A stretch of DNA of 64,000 bases from DATNFP01 sp035606335 (GTDB taxonomy: Bacteria; Bacteroidota; Bacteroidia; Chitinophagales; Chitinophagaceae): positions 4,191-68,190 of the forward strand of contig DATNFP010000170.1 in NCBI GenBank assembly GCA_035606335.1, read 5' to 3'. The notes under the pieces were generated by a model, which searched no databases, was not told where the DNA came from, and was given only the letters and a program-made list of their open reading frames with translations. The position numbers and the translations under genes were made by a program. Below are positions 34,556 to 43,824 of the stretch, in pieces (the stretch's first letter is position 1; each line of letters starts with the position of its first letter).

Positions 34556-36739
34556 TTAGCGCACCAGGGTTACGTCTCCTTTTTGAAAATATTTTTTACC
34601 TGTTGTTCCCCCGTTAAATTGAATCACGTACATATAATCACCCAATTGCGCGGGTGTTCCATAATACTTTCCATCCCATCCTTCAGATGGATTATGGCTC
34701 ATCCAGACCATTTCACCCCATCGGTCATATACCATGAGCTGGTAATTTGATACAGGACAACCGGGTTGGATAACAGGCATGAAAAAATCATTTTTCCCAT
34801 CGTTATTTGGAGAAAAAGCAGATGGCATATTAAATGAACATTCGCATAGCTGAGTATTAATATTTATGCTATCGGTAAAGAGGCAAGGGCCATCTGTGAC
34901 CTTTACCCAATAAGCACCTGTATCCTGCACACTTATTGCTGGCCCGATAGTTCCATCACTCCATGTTGCATACGCACCAACAGGAACATTAGCCCGCAAG
35001 TTCAACATGATAGGTTGTCCATAACAGATAGTTGTATCATTGCCCAGGTGCTGTGGGGCATCCAGGAACGCAACATGCACATGGCTTGAATCAACGCATC
35101 CTGCATCTTTGACCACCACGGAATAATTGCCGGTTTGGTTAACGGTGTAAAAGCTATCAGTACTTCCATCTTGCCACAAATAATTTGCTCCCGGCATAGA
35201 CACCTGTAAAACATATGGGAAAGGAGGAGAGCAGAACGAGGTATCGTCTCCTAATGTAAAAGATACATTCACATTCCTTACAGCGAAGGTGTCTATATGT
35301 GCTGTACAGTAGTTACTATAGAGCGCAATATAAACATCCTCTTTTTTTACATTGAGTGTGGTGTCGGCAGAACCATTGCTCCATAAATAATAATAGTAGC
35401 CAGAAGGAACGTTCAATGCAATGCTGTCGATACCCGGCGTACATATACTTTTATCAATTCTTGAATAAATTGAATCCGCAGGACTGATCAATGGCTTCAC
35501 AAAGCCTGCACCCAGGTCTTGCTGCAATCCGAGTGTAAAAAACGGGAAGGGGGCATATGGCGGAACGTAGATGGCATTATTTATATAATCACATGCAGCG
35601 CCTTTAAGGTTGGGGTAATTAATACAAGCTATATAAGTGCTTATTCCAATGCCACTGGCATTTGCGACACAATAGATCTTTCCGTCCGGGCCAGCCCTCA
35701 TCTCATTTACTGCTCCGCAGGCAATACAATCCTGAAAGGTATCAACTATTACTACCTGCGACGCTATGATCGCAGCCGGGGAAGTACCTGTAAGATCATA
35801 TTGGACAAGAGCGCCTGAACTATATTTGAGATCATACTCCGAAATATACAACTTTGAATTATCGGGCGAGAAAACAGCAGATTCATCCAGTGAATTTGTA
35901 TCCAGTGCAATAGGGTTGGAGACTATTCCCGTGCCCGGATCAAAATCATACACCTCTGTACCCATAGGATAGCTTAGAGCGACATTTACGTTTACAACCG
36001 ATATTTTTTTCCTGTTGGGCGAAACAAACATTTCTCCGTTACTATAAGAGTTAGGATAAGTGTAAGTACCCGCTTTTGAAATAACAGGACTATTGTCAAC
36101 ACCTGCAGCCGTGACATGGTATGCTTTAAACACAATATCCCCCTTCACATGAGTCATTAACCACAGGTCGCAATTATTTCCGGGAACAGCAACCATTTCA
36201 CAACCAAATACAGAGTCTAAAACAATACGTGATTTCCCGGGTACAACGTCCCCAAGCCCTTTATTGAGTGACATATCAACGATCGTATAGTTCAGCGTAT
36301 AACCAGCCGGGGTATAGCCACCTAAATAACTCGAGCTTCCCGACATTACAAAAACATAGTATTGATCAGGGTTATTTATAACAGGTAAGATCATCGCCCC
36401 TTGTGCCGCATCATAGCATCCATCTGTCCCACTCGTTGCGCCGGGATAAAGCGGGCTACCTGACCAGGCTCCTGTCGCGCAAAAAGGCATGGGATCTCCG
36501 TTCTTGTCCCATATAGTATCCGTATTGGTATAAAACAATAAATTGCCGTTTGCATCACATACACTTGCATCAGCATACTCACCCGTCCAGGGTATTTTTG
36601 AAGAGATAACACTTGGCACCGGCGTGTTAAAGTCCAGACCGTTTTGCATGGCAAACATCCATATGTTATTTTCTTTTTGGGCGCTTAATTCATATGGTGT
36701 CAAATAAAGAACTATAATGAATAGTAAAAATAATTTCAT
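34556..36739 (-). CDS. Large secreted protein with gliding-motility-type (CHU_C, T9SS type B) C-terminus
   Basis: A 727-residue protein with a signal peptide (about 3-20). The N-terminal ~430 residues contain beta-rich units of a propeller type (LFYTNTDTIWDKNG, MFVSPNRKK, SPDNSKLYISEYD). Ig-like/PKD-like segments follow (YYLWSNGSADTTLNVK, YLWQDGSTDSFYTV). The last ~85 residues hold FSPNNDGKNDFFMP and YDRWGEMVW, the CHU_C hallmark for type B T9SS sorting. The next gene starts 22 bases on, and the anti-sigma-like gene is 88 bases upstream. Confidence 0.88.
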   Translation of the reverse strand: MKLFLLFIIVLYLTPYELSAQKENNIWMFAMQNGLDFNTPVPSVISSKIPWTGEYADASVCDANGNLLFYTNTDTIWDKNGDPMPFCATGAWSGSPLYPGATSGTDGCYDAAQGAMILPVINNPDQYYVFVMSGSSSYLGGYTPAGYTLNYTIVDMSLNKGLGDVVPGKSRIVLDSVFGCEMVAVPGNNCDLWLMTHVKGDIVFKAYHVTAAGVDNSPVISKAGTYTYPNSYSNGEMFVSPNRKKISVVNVNVALSYPMGTEVYDFDPGTGIVSNPIALDTNSLDESAVFSPDNSKLYISEYDLKYSSGALVQYDLTGTSPAAIIASQVVIVDTFQDCIACGAVNEMRAGPDGKIYCVANASGIGISTYIACINYPNLKGAACDYINNAIYVPPYAPFPFFTLGLQQDLGAGFVKPLISPADSIYSRIDKSICTPGIDSIALNVPSGYYYYLWSNGSADTTLNVKKEDVYIALYSNYCTAHIDTFAVRNVNVSFTLGDDTSFCSPPFPYVLQVSMPGANYLWQDGSTDSFYTVNQTGNYSVVVKDAGCVDSSHVHVAFLDAPQHLGNDTTICYGQPIMLNLRANVPVGAYATWSDGTIGPAISVQDTGAYWVKVTDGPCLFTDSININTQLCECSFNMPSAFSPNNDGKNDFFMPVIQPGCPVSNYQLMVYDRWGEMVWMSHNPSEGWDGKYYGTPAQLGDYMYVIQFNGGTTGKKYFQKGDVTLVR

Positions 36740-36827
36740 GGAGGGGCTTTAATATTTTTAAATATTAATGGCAAATATATTTTTTAAAGGAATCACATAC
36801 ATGGTGGTTTCTACTCATTTACAGAAA

Positions 36828-37919
36828 CTAATGCAGCTTATATTTCAGCTGTACCTGCATGTAGTTGCGGTCGATGTAGTTATTGCCGGGAGAGACAATA
36901 TTATTAGCGCCCAGGCGGTAAGATAACCCGGCTTTAAGGCGTGGGAATATTGCATATTCTGTTCTCAACAACATCCCGACATCCACTAACGGTGCAACCT
37001 TAGTATTATCATTATATAATATTGTAACGTCATGATCCTGTAGCAATCGTTGCAGATCAGCACCGGCGGACAAAGTAATTTTTTTAGAAAGGCTGTAATC
37101 TGCCATTGGTGCACATTGCAGATAATTAAGAGGCGAAGTAACCGCCGATACGGGGGATGGCTTTGGTTGACTGCCATTGAAAGGAGGCGAAAAAGGAGGA
37201 ATTTGATTGACCGTACTGCCGGGCGTAGAAGCTGAATTCCCTACATAAGCAAGAGTAACCTCAACACCAAATTTACTGCTCAACTTTTTATCTACCGCAG
37301 CGCCAACGGCATACCCTGTATTGATAGTTCCATAGTTTATCCCTCCTGCCACACTTATATTTATTTTCTTTTCGGGTTTATTTCCTGTTTCATCTATGAA
37401 TGTCATAGGTTCTTCATAGCCATGTTGCCTGTGTGTCTCTTCAAAGCTGAGGGTATCTATTGTTTTTTTTGCTGGTTGCATCGAAGTATTTGTATGGCTA
37501 TTATCCGCAATGGCAGAAGCATTGTAAGTTGCAGTATCGGATAACAGGTGCTCTTGTTTTTTATGATTAATTGCTACCGGAGATTTATAATGCCGGGTGT
37601 ATTGTGTAACTGCAGATTGTATTTTTACGCCGCTATTAGCTGATAGAGCCGAAGGGGCTGGCGGAGGCGTTTTTATTTGGGATGCGTATTGCGCGGCAGG
37701 CACTCCTTTTTTAGAAAGCATTGGAGCAACAAAAAGAAAAATAGCCACAGATGCAGCAATACCTGATGAGAGATAAGCAAACGCAAGCACCATAGCACGC
37801 CTTTTTTTCCTCGCAGCAGCAAGCTGTATGGTAAGCTTTTCCCAGTCACTTGTATCGTAGTCGTACGATACCTGGCTCACTTTTTTCGCAATGAGCCTGT
37901 CAAATTCATTTGTGCTCAT
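36828..37919 (-). CDS. Anti-sigma-factor-like membrane protein with beta-rich C-terminal domain
   Basis: A 363-residue protein. The cytoplasmic N-terminus (1-39) has the pattern DYDTSDWEKLTIQL found in Bacteroidota proteins encoded beside ECF sigma factors. A single TM segment (about 42-66) and a proline/serine linker follow. The C-terminal ~170 residues (INISVAGGINYGTINTGYAVG ... in alternating strands) resemble an outer-membrane-beta-barrel-like domain. Its start overlaps the sigma gene by 14 bases, so the two are made together. It probably holds the sigma factor inactive; how it would be released is unknown. Confidence 0.75.
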   Translation of the reverse strand: MSTNEFDRLIAKKVSQVSYDYDTSDWEKLTIQLAAARKKRRAMVLAFAYLSSGIAASVAIFLFVAPMLSKKGVPAAQYASQIKTPPPAPSALSANSGVKIQSAVTQYTRHYKSPVAINHKKQEHLLSDTATYNASAIADNSHTNTSMQPAKKTIDTLSFEETHRQHGYEEPMTFIDETGNKPEKKINISVAGGINYGTINTGYAVGAAVDKKLSSKFGVEVTLAYVGNSASTPGSTVNQIPPFSPPFNGSQPKPSPVSAVTSPLNYLQCAPMADYSLSKKITLSAGADLQRLLQDHDVTILYNDNTKVAPLVDVGMLLRTEYAIFPRLKAGLSYRLGANNIVSPGNNYIDRNYMQVQLKYKLH

Positions 37920-38472
37920 ATAGCTTATTTTTTACCATGATTTTCCGTTGTAAAATGCTCCTGGCGTTGTGCACATGCCAGGATGATGTGCCAATGCTGA
38001 TATTGAGCATAGCTGCGATCTCATTATGATTATAACCCTCAAAAGCAAAAAGGTTAAATACCACACGCGTAACCGGCGGCAATGCCTGCAACATAGCTAT
38101 CAGCTCATGTGCATCTATATTTTTCTGGGCTTCGTTGTATACAACCATGCTCTCTTTCTCATCTATCACATCGGTATGGACCGTCTGGCTGTTCTTTTTG
38201 AAATCGCTGCTTTTTAAATACTCCAGACAGGTATTCACTATTATCTTTCTCATCCAGCCCTCAAATGAACCTTCATTCCTAAAGCTCCCGATCGACATGA
38301 ATATCTTCACAAATCCATCATTCAATAGTTGCTTAGCATTCTGAACATCCTTCGCATAACGCATGCAAATAGCCAGGAACATGCTATAATATTGTTTATA
38401 CAGATGTTCTTCATATACCCTGTCCTTTCTGAGACAGCCTTTTATTATTTCCTGCTCGGCATACACCGCCAT
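37906..38472 (-). CDS. ECF-type RNA polymerase sigma factor
   Basis: A 188-residue sigma-70-family protein with only regions 2 and 4. Region 2 has LLNDGFVKIFMSIGSFR and FEGWMRKIIVNTCLEYL (core and -10 recognition); region 4 has PPVTRVVFNLFAFEGYNHNEIAAML with the helix-turn-helix, then SWHVHNARS. Cotranslated with the anti-sigma-like gene. It lies in a six-gene minus-strand run with two lipoproteins upstream and two large T9SS proteins downstream. It could control these and the divergent T9SS genes. Confidence 0.9.
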   Translation of the reverse strand: MAVYAEQEIIKGCLRKDRVYEEHLYKQYYSMFLAICMRYAKDVQNAKQLLNDGFVKIFMSIGSFRNEGSFEGWMRKIIVNTCLEYLKSSDFKKNSQTVHTDVIDEKESMVVYNEAQKNIDAHELIAMLQALPPVTRVVFNLFAFEGYNHNEIAAMLNISIGTSSWHVHNARSILQRKIMVKNKLYEHK

Positions 38473-38496
38473 ATCACATATTAGTCCCTCGCTATA

Positions 38497-38982
38497 TTAC
38501 AACTGATCAATTATAACTCCTACCCGCCATATATATTGCTTCAGCTCTACCGGCAACCTTGAAGTGTCTGAGCTTATCTGCCACCACATTATCGTAGTAT
38601 CTGTAGGCACCGAAAGCGTTATGAACTTTTCACCAGTACAACCAGGACAGCCTATGGCGGTATCTTTTAAATGCGCCATAAGATAGGGCGGAAAACTATC
38701 CATCACATACCTGGCAATATTATACAGGCTGTCTGGCAGCTTTGTTTCTGTTATATAGACACCTGCCGGACGAAACATGGTAGGGTAAGCATACAGCCCA
38801 CTGTTTTTCAGCAGGAAAAGCTCACCGCTCGGGGCAATTGTCATGCTCAGTGGATTAAACCTTCCAAACACTACACTATCAAGCGTTATGGGTGGCGTAG
38901 GGCCGGGGCCATGATGCTTTTTACAGGAGGCCAGTAGGGCTATAGAAATAGCAAAAAGGCCTATTGCGATGATATTCTTCAT
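38497..38982 (-). CDS. Small lipoprotein, paralogue of the next gene upstream
   Basis: The ATG at 38982 (13 codons inside a longer open frame) gives a lipoprotein signal with lipobox LLASC; 161 residues. It shares with 39012-39500 the pattern VFG near the start, MD.FP.YL..H, GC..C, TDT...W.I and LPVE....Y. The two cysteines GCPGC could bind metal or form a disulfide. No known family recognised. It sits 24 bases upstream of the ECF sigma gene and is probably in the same transcript. Confidence 0.6.
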   Translation of the reverse strand: MKNIIAIGLFAISIALLASCKKHHGPGPTPPITLDSVVFGRFNPLSMTIAPSGELFLLKNSGLYAYPTMFRPAGVYITETKLPDSLYNIARYVMDSFPPYLMAHLKDTAIGCPGCTGEKFITLSVPTDTTIMWWQISSDTSRLPVELKQYIWRVGVIIDQL

Positions 38983-39011
38983 AATTAAATTGGGTTTAGT
39001 TTTATAATTGT

Positions 39012-39500
39012 TTAAGGCCATAATGCCCTCCAGGTTTGTTGCATCCGGCTCGTATATGGCTGTATCTCCACAGGCAGCGTTGTTGCGTTGGGTTCGATAT
39101 GCCAGCTAACCGTATCTGTACCCCAAACAGCAATAATATTTATTACATCGCTAAAATCCCCGCACGACGTACAGCCAAAAGACGAATTGGGGTGACTTAA
39201 AAGATAGGCTGGAAATTGATCCATCAATACCCGCACCTTTATGTAATCGCTATCCGGCATCACACCGGTTTTACGAAAGATATCATCTGGTATGTATTCA
39301 CTATATAATTTATTATCGTTCACCATATAGTAAGCAATACCGACCATATTACACATACAGTTACCCTGGTTCTTACCAAAAACAAAGTAGTCAGGATGAA
39401 AATCCGAATGATTGGACCCGCACACCATTGCACCATGTTCTTTTTTACAAGCAGCTAATAACGTGATTACCGACAGAAATAGTATCATATACTTTTTCAT
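39012..39500 (-). CDS. Small lipoprotein, first gene of the ECF cluster
   Basis: A GTG at 39506 is possible, but the ATG at 39500 gives the cleaner signal KKYMILFLSVITLLAAC; 162 residues. It is a diverged duplicate of the lipoprotein downstream (about 30 bases away): MDQFPAYLLSH, FGCTSCGDF, TDTVSWHIEP and LPVEIQPY line up. It has extra cysteines (GNCMCNM). Upstream is the CCCAAGATTT box shared with the divergent gene. Function unknown. Confidence 0.6.
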   Translation of the reverse strand: MKKYMILFLSVITLLAACKKEHGAMVCGSNHSDFHPDYFVFGKNQGNCMCNMVGIAYYMVNDNKLYSEYIPDDIFRKTGVMPDSDYIKVRVLMDQFPAYLLSHPNSSFGCTSCGDFSDVINIIAVWGTDTVSWHIEPNATTLPVEIQPYTSRMQQTWRALWP

Positions 39501-39541
39501 AAACACATCTCGCTTTCTTAGAAAGATGACATTGACTATCC

Positions 39542-39608
39542 AAATCTTGGGTAATGTTCAAAAATTTTTAAAAATTATTTATAAATATTTTTTACTCGCC
39601 CAAGATTT
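39542..39608. promoter_or_regulatory. Divergent pair of identical 10-bp boxes (CCCAAGATTT)
   Basis: The box occurs at 39551-39542 on the minus strand, 41 bases before the lipoprotein ATG, and at 39599-39608 on the plus strand, 47 bases before the GEVED-protein ATG. The 47 bases between are almost only A and T. The matching orientation and distance to each start suggest one factor drives both directions, perhaps the cluster's ECF sigma factor. Confidence 0.45.
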
Positions 39609-39655
39609 AAGTAGCTGATTTCATCTGTGTAAGAAAAGAACTAAATCTCAATACC

Positions 39656-40477
39656 ATGAAGCTAAAGATCTCTATGCTCTTCGGTGCCCTTTTTCTGGCA
39701 CAACTCTCTTATGCACAAATAACTGACCCTTCTCCTTATTGCCCCGGCGGGTATGATGACGGCATCGGATATGTCCCACATTGTATTTCAAAAGTTACCC
39801 TGGGTACATTGAGCAACAGATCAGGCGACACCGCATTTGCCGCACCTCACTATGTTTACTATAACAACGTAACAGCTCCTGACCTGGTAGCCGGAAACAC
39901 ATATACTTTATCAGTATCGCACGATTCAATATATGACAGCCCACATTTTATGGCAGCGTATATCGACTTTAATCAAAACAACAGTTTTTATGACTCCGGA
40001 GAAAGAGTATTACAACAAACAGGACGGGCCAGAAGTGTTACAGATCCATCAATAGCTACTATAACTATACCGGCAACTGCCACCCCGGGGATAACAAGGA
40101 TGAGGGTAATGGATTTTGAAGACGATTGGTATACTTACTACAATGTAAACGCGACTCCCTGCACTGACGACACATTGGATTGGGGAGAAACCGAAGATTA
40201 TAACGTAAACATAGTCGCTCCAACTGGCATTACAGAGATCGCTAAAAACAATACAAATCTGTTTTATCCAAACCCAGCAAATGGTACCATGTATGTATCT
40301 GAAAGTTTATTGGGAAGTGAAATGACAATCTACAATATGGAAGGAAAAGCAATACAACACGGCACAATAAGCAACAAAACGATTGAAGTTGTTAACATAG
40401 CTCCCGGACAGTATATCATTAAAGCCATAAACAATAGGAATGTTTATACACAGCCACTAACCATCATTAAACAATAG
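39656..40477 (+). CDS. GEVED-domain protein with T9SS type A sorting domain
   Basis: A 273-residue secreted protein: signal peptide ending SYAQ, a beta-sandwich domain with AAYIDFNQNNSFYDSGE, GITRMRVM and WGETEDYNV (the GEVED hallmark), then from about residue 200 the sorting domain beginning LFYPNPANGTMYVSE. GEVED domains often occur in adhesins and secreted enzymes; alone they suggest binding. It is transcribed away from the ECF cluster and shares the CCCAAGATTT box with it. Confidence 0.85.
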   Translation: MKLKISMLFGALFLAQLSYAQITDPSPYCPGGYDDGIGYVPHCISKVTLGTLSNRSGDTAFAAPHYVYYNNVTAPDLVAGNTYTLSVSHDSIYDSPHFMAAYIDFNQNNSFYDSGERVLQQTGRARSVTDPSIATITIPATATPGITRMRVMDFEDDWYTYYNVNATPCTDDTLDWGETEDYNVNIVAPTGITEIAKNNTNLFYPNPANGTMYVSESLLGSEMTIYNMEGKAIQHGTISNKTIEVVNIAPGQYIIKAINNRNVYTQPLTIIKQ

Positions 40478-40519
40478 CATACCAACCTTTCATAAAAATA
40501 TAATGTCTAAACCACTATC

Positions 40520-41854
40520 ATGACTCATTTTAAAATTTTTAGGATAATATTTATTTGCCTGGTAATACCGTTAGCCGCGAAGGCAAAAACACTTAGAGTG
40601 TTATTTATAGGCAACAGCTACACATACGTCAACAATTTGCCCCAAATGGTTGCCGATGTTTCCGCATCTATGGGAGATACTTTGATCTTCGACAGCTACA
40701 CTGTTGGGGGTTATGCTTTTTCGGATCATAGTACCGATCCTCTTTGTGCCGCAAAGATAAATTCACAACAATGGGATTATGTGATACTGCAGGAGCAAAG
40801 CCTGGATCCATCAGAACCTCCTAACATTTTCTTTACTCAATCTTACTATGCCGCACGGAATCTGGATAATATGATAAAAGCAAATGATCCCTGTACTAAA
40901 AACATATTCTATATGACCTGGGGATATAAAGATGGTTTTTCTTCTTCCTGCAGCGATACTTCATGGCCATATCAATGCACATATGAGAGTATGGATAGCC
41001 TTACCAACCTCCGGTATAGAGCCTATGCAGACACTAATATATTGGCAGCTATAGGATTCTCTTCTGTGACAGTCCCCGGCCTCGCTACCGTAAGAAGTTC
41101 ACTGATATCCCCAGTGGGCGCTGTACGTCATTACATAAGGCATAATTATTCCACCATCGAGCTATACCAGTCCGATGGGAGCCATCCCACGGAGGCTGGA
41201 ACTTATGCCGCTGCCTGCACCTTTTATGTTGTCCTGTTTCACAAAGATCCAACCCTTATTCCCTACAACGCCACACTCGCCGACACCGACGCTGAAAATA
41301 TAAGGTATGCCACTAAGCTGATCGCTTACGACAGCATGAGCAAATGGTACGTTGGCACCGATCTGCGCGCCCAGTTTACCGATACTGCCATGGGCACCAC
41401 AGTCTCATTCGCTAACACCTCAACCTCTGCTACAAGCTACCTATGGGATTTTGGAGATGGCAATACATCCACTTCGCCTGACCCAACCCATACGTATGCA
41501 AGCAACGGAACATATGCCGTAAGACTCATCGCCTTCGACACTTCATGTAGCGATACAATATTCGCTACTGTAAACGCTTCGCCCACATCAGTTGGAAATG
41601 TAACTATCACAAACAGCGATTTTATTATCTGGCCTAATCCTGCAAAAGATATGGTGAATATACAATCCTCAAAATTAGCAGGCGGTTCTTATCAATTGCA
41701 TATTACCGATGCTTTGGGTAAGGAAGTTTATTGTAAAGAAAATATTTCTGCCGGGCAACAAATAAATGTAGCCAACCTGAATAGTGGTATTTACTTTATT
41801 ACAATTAAGAACGGCGATAACGTTGCGTATAGATATAAACTGCTGAAGTTATAA
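40520..41854 (+). CDS. SGNH-hydrolase-like protein with PKD and T9SS type A domains
   Basis: A 444-residue secreted protein. After the signal peptide, LFIGNSYTYVNNLP carries the serine of an SGNH/DUF4886-like hydrolase; YVILQEQS fits block III, and SDGSHPTEAGTYAAA is the final DxxH block. A PKD domain (about 290-345: YLWDFGDGNTSTSPDPTHTY) and a sorting domain from IIWPNPAKDMVNIQS follow. It probably acts on an ester or acetyl group of a polysaccharide at the cell surface. It starts 42 bases after the GEVED gene, so likely cotranscribed. Confidence 0.82.
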   Translation: MTHFKIFRIIFICLVIPLAAKAKTLRVLFIGNSYTYVNNLPQMVADVSASMGDTLIFDSYTVGGYAFSDHSTDPLCAAKINSQQWDYVILQEQSLDPSEPPNIFFTQSYYAARNLDNMIKANDPCTKNIFYMTWGYKDGFSSSCSDTSWPYQCTYESMDSLTNLRYRAYADTNILAAIGFSSVTVPGLATVRSSLISPVGAVRHYIRHNYSTIELYQSDGSHPTEAGTYAAACTFYVVLFHKDPTLIPYNATLADTDAENIRYATKLIAYDSMSKWYVGTDLRAQFTDTAMGTTVSFANTSTSATSYLWDFGDGNTSTSPDPTHTYASNGTYAVRLIAFDTSCSDTIFATVNASPTSVGNVTITNSDFIIWPNPAKDMVNIQSSKLAGGSYQLHITDALGKEVYCKENISAGQQINVANLNSGIYFITIKNGDNVAYRYKLLKL

Positions 41855-41972
41855 TTTTTAGTAGGGAGTTTTCTTCATTTAAAAACGTAACCTATAACCC
41901 TTTATTAATTTCTTGTCAATTGGCAAGCTGCGGTAATATTTATCTATATTATTTTGTCCGGAAAAGAACATA

Positions 41973-42959
41973 ATGCAATCAGTAAATAATGGAGCTCACA
42001 ATATAATCTCAGCAGACGATTGGTTTAGTTCCGGTGAGCGGCTGGCTTATGATACAAAATCAAAAAGTATTATTGAGGACGATGCAACGCAACAGCATTT
42101 GTTTGTTTTCAATAAGCTCCTCACATCTTCAAAGCAAAAACCGGGCAGTGTAATTTCTTTTCTGCCGGGTTTTCCATCAGGTTCTTACGATTGGGCTAAG
42201 ATCGATGCTTTGATAGAAGATCAGCATCCACTTGATCGGTTATATGTTGAATACATAGGGCAGGGAGAATCAGACAAGCCTGGAAACTATCATTATTCAA
42301 CTTTTGAAAGAGCCGACCTCGTAGAGGCTATATGGAAATACCATCATATCGATTCCACATTTGTGGTAACGTTTGATTATTCATCTTTGGTTGTACTTGA
42401 ATTGCTGCGGCGACAGCAGGAAAAAATAGTAAAGGGTATTAAGCCATCTACTGTAATTACTAGAGTGTTGTTTATCAACGGTGGTTATTTTGCAGATGGC
42501 CATTCACATCCCATACTAACCACTCCATTACTCAAAACATTTTTGGGGAAACAGGGGGCAATGCGGGCACAAACTTCAAATGCAGCATTCAACGGCATGG
42601 TAAAAAGCATGTGGTCTAAAAACTACAAGGTCAGCGAAGCCGAGCTCACTGAGGTATGGAATGCTATCAGAAGAAGAAATGGGATGCTTTTTCTTCATTA
42701 TGCTGCCGGCTTTGTAACCGAACATAAGGCAAACCGCGAACGGCTGGATTTGCTGCCTATCGTTGAGCAAATGCACAACGATGTTAAATTTCATATTGTA
42801 GGAAGTGACAAAGACCAGTTTGAACCTAAACAGGTAAAGCTGGCAAAAGAACGCCTTAGCAAATACGGAGTTAAAACCGAAATGCTTCCGGGTGGCCACA
42901 TGATAACAATGGAGCAGCCACAATTATTAACAGACCGTATTTTAGCTATAGCTGATTAA
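41973..42959 (+). CDS. Alpha/beta-fold hydrolase
   Basis: A 328-residue cytoplasmic hydrolase. The oxyanion region FLPGFPSGSYDW, the strand YVEYIGQGESDKP, a nucleophile-elbow equivalent in FDYSSLVVLE (GxSxG is not kept exactly), the acidic residue in GSDKDQFEP and the final histidine in GGHMITMEQP are in the right order. It looks like a haloalkane-dehalogenase/epoxide-hydrolase type, but the weak elbow leaves the reaction open. No signal peptide. Confidence 0.75.
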   Translation: MQSVNNGAHNIISADDWFSSGERLAYDTKSKSIIEDDATQQHLFVFNKLLTSSKQKPGSVISFLPGFPSGSYDWAKIDALIEDQHPLDRLYVEYIGQGESDKPGNYHYSTFERADLVEAIWKYHHIDSTFVVTFDYSSLVVLELLRRQQEKIVKGIKPSTVITRVLFINGGYFADGHSHPILTTPLLKTFLGKQGAMRAQTSNAAFNGMVKSMWSKNYKVSEAELTEVWNAIRRRNGMLFLHYAAGFVTEHKANRERLDLLPIVEQMHNDVKFHIVGSDKDQFEPKQVKLAKERLSKYGVKTEMLPGGHMITMEQPQLLTDRILAIAD

Positions 42960-43065
42960 AATAAACATCATTAATACATACACTACAGAAATCTAATCAT
43001 CCATAATATTCTCAAATTGGCGCATTATCAAATTGCCGGATTACCAAAATTGTTTTACCGCTCCT

Positions 43066-43073
43066 TATATTTG
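43066..43073 (+). promoter_or_regulatory. Predicted -7 box (TATATTTG)
   Basis: Exact TAnnTTTG, 19 bases before the ATG of the frameshifted gene at 43093. The 90 bases before it carry the TCAAATTGCC repeat words and a weak match to the block at 46562 and 51207. Confidence 0.35.
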
Positions 43074-43092
43074 TCACAAACCACACAAGGTT

Positions 43093-43801
43093 ATGACCGC
43101 AAAAGAAATAATGTCCGAGCTTAAATCGCTTGGAGATGAAAAAATAAAAAAGATATTACTCAATCACGGAGCAAAAGAACCACTCTTCGGCGTAAAAGTG
43201 GAACATTTAAAAAACAATCCAGAAAAAAGTAAAAAAAGATTATCAGCTTGCTAAAGAAGTATATGCCACAGGCAATACAGATGCCATGTACCTGGCGGGC
43301 CTAATCGCTGATGACGAAAAAATGACCAAAGAAGATCTGCAGACATGGGTAAAGCAGGCCGTATCCAACAACATCAGCGAATACACCGTTCCCTGGGTGG
43401 CCACAGGCAGCAAACATGGTTTCGAACTGGCTACCGAATGGATCAATTCGCCTAAAGAACATATTGCCACTGCCGGTTGGGCAACACTCTCCAATATTGT
43501 TACATTAAAGCCCGATACGGAATTAGACACAAAGCAACTAACACAACTGCTCGAAAGAGCTGCAAAAGACATACGCACAGCTCCCAATCGCGTTCGCTAT
43601 ACTATGAATGGATTTGTAATAGCAGTAGGTGCCTACTCAGTTCCTTTATCCGATAAAGCCATCGCTACAGCAAAAAAGATCGGAACGGTTACAGTAAATG
43701 TAGATGGTACCGCCTGCAAAGTTCCTGATGCTACTGAGTACATCATTAAATCGCAAGCACGGGGTTCTTTAGGGAAGAAAAAGAAAACGGTGAAATGCTG
43801 A
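43093..43801 (+). pseudogene. DNA-alkylation-repair-like (HEAT-type) gene split by a frameshift
   Basis: The first frame starts at the ATG 43093 (MTAKEIMSELKSLGDEK) and stops at 43254. The second, open through the same region, reads KKDYQLAKEVYATGNTDAMYLAGL and runs to 43801. Removing one A from the seven-A run at about 43231-43237 joins them into one protein of about 235 residues, the usual length for this HEAT-like family, which is commonly annotated as DNA alkylation repair. The joined product contains WVKQAVSNNISEYTVPWVA and RVRYTMNGFVIAVGAY. Sequencing error, real inactivation and slippage are all possible. Confidence 0.75.
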
Positions 43802-43824
43802 GATTTAATTTGCTGGTGTAAAGT

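Noticed and set aside
39542..39608. The CCCAAGATTT inverted repeat as a terminator
   Set aside because: It lies between divergent starts, not after genes, and the loop would be 47 bases of A/T.
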